From an uncultured Alistipes sp. (GTDB lineage: Bacteria > Bacteroidota > Bacteroidia > Bacteroidales > Rikenellaceae), in assembly GCA_900552955.1 (NCBI GenBank), contig USBO01000077.1, positions 1 through 8,093 on the forward strand: 8,093 nt of DNA. The letters are read 5' to 3'. The notes below the pieces were generated by a model, which saw nothing but the letters and a program-made list of their open reading frames with translations, did no database searches and had not been told where the DNA came from. This document shows, one piece after another, positions 6,420-8,093 of the stretch. Each line of letters starts with the position of its first letter. The first letter of the stretch is position 1. Position numbers and translations under genes: made by a program.

Positions 6420-8093
6420 TTAGAAGGTGATGTCGACGCCGAACGAGAAGGTGCGCGGCATGGTGTAGCCCGTTCCCGTTCCGCCCTTGTAGGTGCCGCT
6501 GGAGATGGCCAGCTCGGGGTCGATGAGTTTGCAGTGTCTCTTGAGGGGCGACCAGTAGCAGAGGTTCTCGCCCGAGACGTAGATGCGCAGCTTTTGGAAA
6601 TACCTCTTCAGCACGGGCAGCGTGTAGCCGATCGTGAGGTTCTTGAAGCGCAGGTAGGCCACGCTCTGCAAGTAGCGGTCGTTGTTCTGCCCCAGCGGGC
6701 CGCCGTTGTAGCTCTGGATCGGCCGCAGACGCGGGAAGTAGCCGCCCGGGTTCTGCTCGCTCCACACGTCGTCCATGAAGTCGTAGGTGATGAACGACGG
6801 GATGGTGTAGCCGTAGAGCTGCCAGAACTGGTTGGCGCCGTAGATGTCGTCCTTGTTGGCCGTGGGGTACCAGTCGCGCTTGCCGACGCCCTGGAAGAAG
6901 GCCGAGATGTCGATGCCGTTCCAGCTCGCCTCGAGGCGGAACGAGTAGCTGTAGCGCGGCGTGGTGTTGCCGATGATCATCATGTCGCCCGGGTCGTCGA
7001 CCGTGCCTGCGCCCGTGCCGATCGAGCCGCTGCCGTCGCGGTCCTCGAACATCACGTCGCCGGCCATCAGCTTGCCCAGATTGTTCTGCATGTTGTAGAT
7101 GCGCTGGTAGACGTTCGAACTGTTGTTGATCGCCTGCTGATAGGCGGCGGCCTCCTCGTCGCTGTCGAAGAGTTTGGGAACGTGATAGCCCCAGATTTCG
7201 CCGAGTTTCTTGCCTTCGTAGTTGCTCGTGAAGATCTTCGTGGGGTTGTTGTACTTGGTGATTTCGGTCTGGTAGTCGCCGATCTGACCTGTCACGGCGT
7301 AGTGGAAGGGTTTGCCGGCCACCTGGAACCGGTCGCGCCACGTGACCGACAGCTCCCAGCCTTTGGTGCGCAGGTCGGCGCAGTTCTCGGTGGGCGTCGC
7401 GGCGCCATAGACCGAGGGCAGCGTGAGCGACTGCGTGAGCATGTCCTTCGTGTCGCGGATGAAGAGGTCGCCCGTGAACGAGAGCCGGTTCTGCAGGAAG
7501 CTCAGGTCGAGACCGAGGTTGTAGGTGCAGACCGTCTCCCACGTCAGATTCGAGGACATCGGCGCCGAAACCGAGGCGTAGCTGGCCTTGCCCGAGTCGT
7601 CGAAGAGATAGTTGAGCGTGCCGGTGCCGATGGTCTGGAGGTAGAGATAGTTGCTCACCTGCTGGTTGCCCAGCGCACCGTACGACAGACGGATCTTACC
7701 GTTGTCCCACCAACTGCGCGTCCCCTTCATGAAGGGCTCTTCGGTGAAGCGCCAGCCGGCCGACACCGAGGGGAAGTAACCCCAGCGATCCTTCTTGGCG
7801 AAGCGCGACGTGCCGTCGGCGCGCAGCGACGCCTCGAAGAGGTACTTGCCCTTGTAGTCGTAGTTGATGCGGCCGAAGAAGCCCAGCGTCTTGTAGGCCG
7901 AGATATCCTGCGACACCTGCCAGTAGGTGTCGTCGTTGACCGAGTTGAACGAGTCGAGCTGGTCGCTGCCCACGCCGAACTGTTCGACGATGTTGTCCAC
8001 GAGGCGGTACTTCTCGTAGTTCATACCTGCCACAGCCTTGAAATTGTGCTCCTTGTTCCAGCTGTGAGCGTAGGTCAGATAGGAATCGACATT
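6420..8093 (-). CDS. SusC-family TonB-dependent outer-membrane receptor, C-terminal part (557 residues in window)
   Basis: This is the transport barrel that partners the SusD protein encoded next. The frame is open to the right edge (first residues NVDSYLTYAHSWNKEHNFKA), so the start, plug domain and first strands lie outside. Seen: a long series of amphipathic beta-strands with SusC-type sequences such as YKGKYLFEASLRADGTSRFA and SAGWRFTEEPFM, LSYGALGNQQVSNY, TKGWELSVTWRDRF, EDRDGSGSIG (an acidic loop of EF-hand-like appearance), LRFKNLTIGYTLP near the end, and the C-terminal strand FSFGVDITF. The terminal Phe is the usual BAM-recognised ending. The stop is TAA at 6420-6422, 21 nt before the SusD start. 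No frameshift is seen in this part. The substrate cannot be read from the sequence, and no glycoside hydrolase or other enzyme lies in the window to suggest one. Confidence 0.96.
   Translation of the reverse strand, partial: NVDSYLTYAHSWNKEHNFKAVAGMNYEKYRLVDNIVEQFGVGSDQLDSFNSVNDDTYWQVSQDISAYKTLGFFGRINYDYKGKYLFEASLRADGTSRFAKKDRWGYFPSVSAGWRFTEEPFMKGTRSWWDNGKIRLSYGALGNQQVSNYLYLQTIGTGTLNYLFDDSGKASYASVSAPMSSNLTWETVCTYNLGLDLSFLQNRLSFTGDLFIRDTKDMLTQSLTLPSVYGAATPTENCADLRTKGWELSVTWRDRFQVAGKPFHYAVTGQIGDYQTEITKYNNPTKIFTSNYEGKKLGEIWGYHVPKLFDSDEEAAAYQQAINNSSNVYQRIYNMQNNLGKLMAGDVMFEDRDGSGSIGTGAGTVDDPGDMMIIGNTTPRYSYSFRLEASWNGIDISAFFQGVGKRDWYPTANKDDIYGANQFWQLYGYTIPSFITYDFMDDVWSEQNPGGYFPRLRPIQSYNGGPLGQNNDRYLQSVAYLRFKNLTIGYTLPVLKRYFQKLRIYVSGENLCYWSPLKRHCKLIDPELAISSGTYKGGTGTGYTMPRTFSFGVDITF

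Noticed and set aside
1..8093. CRISPR arrays, tRNA or rRNA genes, insertion sequences, phage genes
   Set aside because: I looked for regular repeat-spacer units, cloverleaf-like segments, transposase motifs and long terminal inverted repeats and saw none.

Overview
The window looks like a chromosomal segment of a GC-rich member of the Bacteroidota. Alistipes or another Rikenellaceae is my guess, because SusC/SusD genes with such high GC are uncommon in Bacteroides itself. The evidence is a SusC/SusD pair, a second SusC-type TonB-dependent receptor, a large surface-type lipoprotein, Bacteroidota-style lipoprotein signals and a TAnnTTTG -7 promoter element. Every convincing gene is on the minus strand, so transcription runs from right to left. 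The long plus-strand reading frames are antisense shadows of these genes.

Right part (4797-8093): the C-terminal part of a SusC-family outer-membrane receptor (its start lies beyond the right edge), then after 21 nt its SusD-family lipoprotein. Together they would form one nutrient-import complex on the cell surface. The SusD protein appears to lack an N-terminal block of roughly 60 residues, removed in frame. A strong intrinsic terminator follows 25 nt after its stop codon.

Middle (4384-4796): a 413-bp gap without a credible gene. It holds that terminator, an AT-rich stretch with a 9-bp direct repeat at exactly 21-bp spacing, a candidate -7 promoter element, and a leader with three CCTAAA copies just before the next start codon.

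Left part (1-4383): an 849-residue lipoprotein with three tandem Ig-like modules marked by P(E/D)GW and a C-terminal parallel beta-helix of GLUG-type coils. After 69 nt comes a second SusC-family receptor whose 3' end lies beyond the left edge. These two genes probably form a separate transcription unit.

The most striking observation is a run of nine G residues inside the signal-peptide codons of this second receptor. With nine G the reading frame closes after 27 codons. With ten (or seven) G the signal peptide joins perfectly to a complete, typical SusC N-terminus. The rest of the gene in the window is one intact frame, which fits a phase-variable ON/OFF switch by homopolymer slippage. A very recent mutation or a homopolymer base-calling error remain alternatives.
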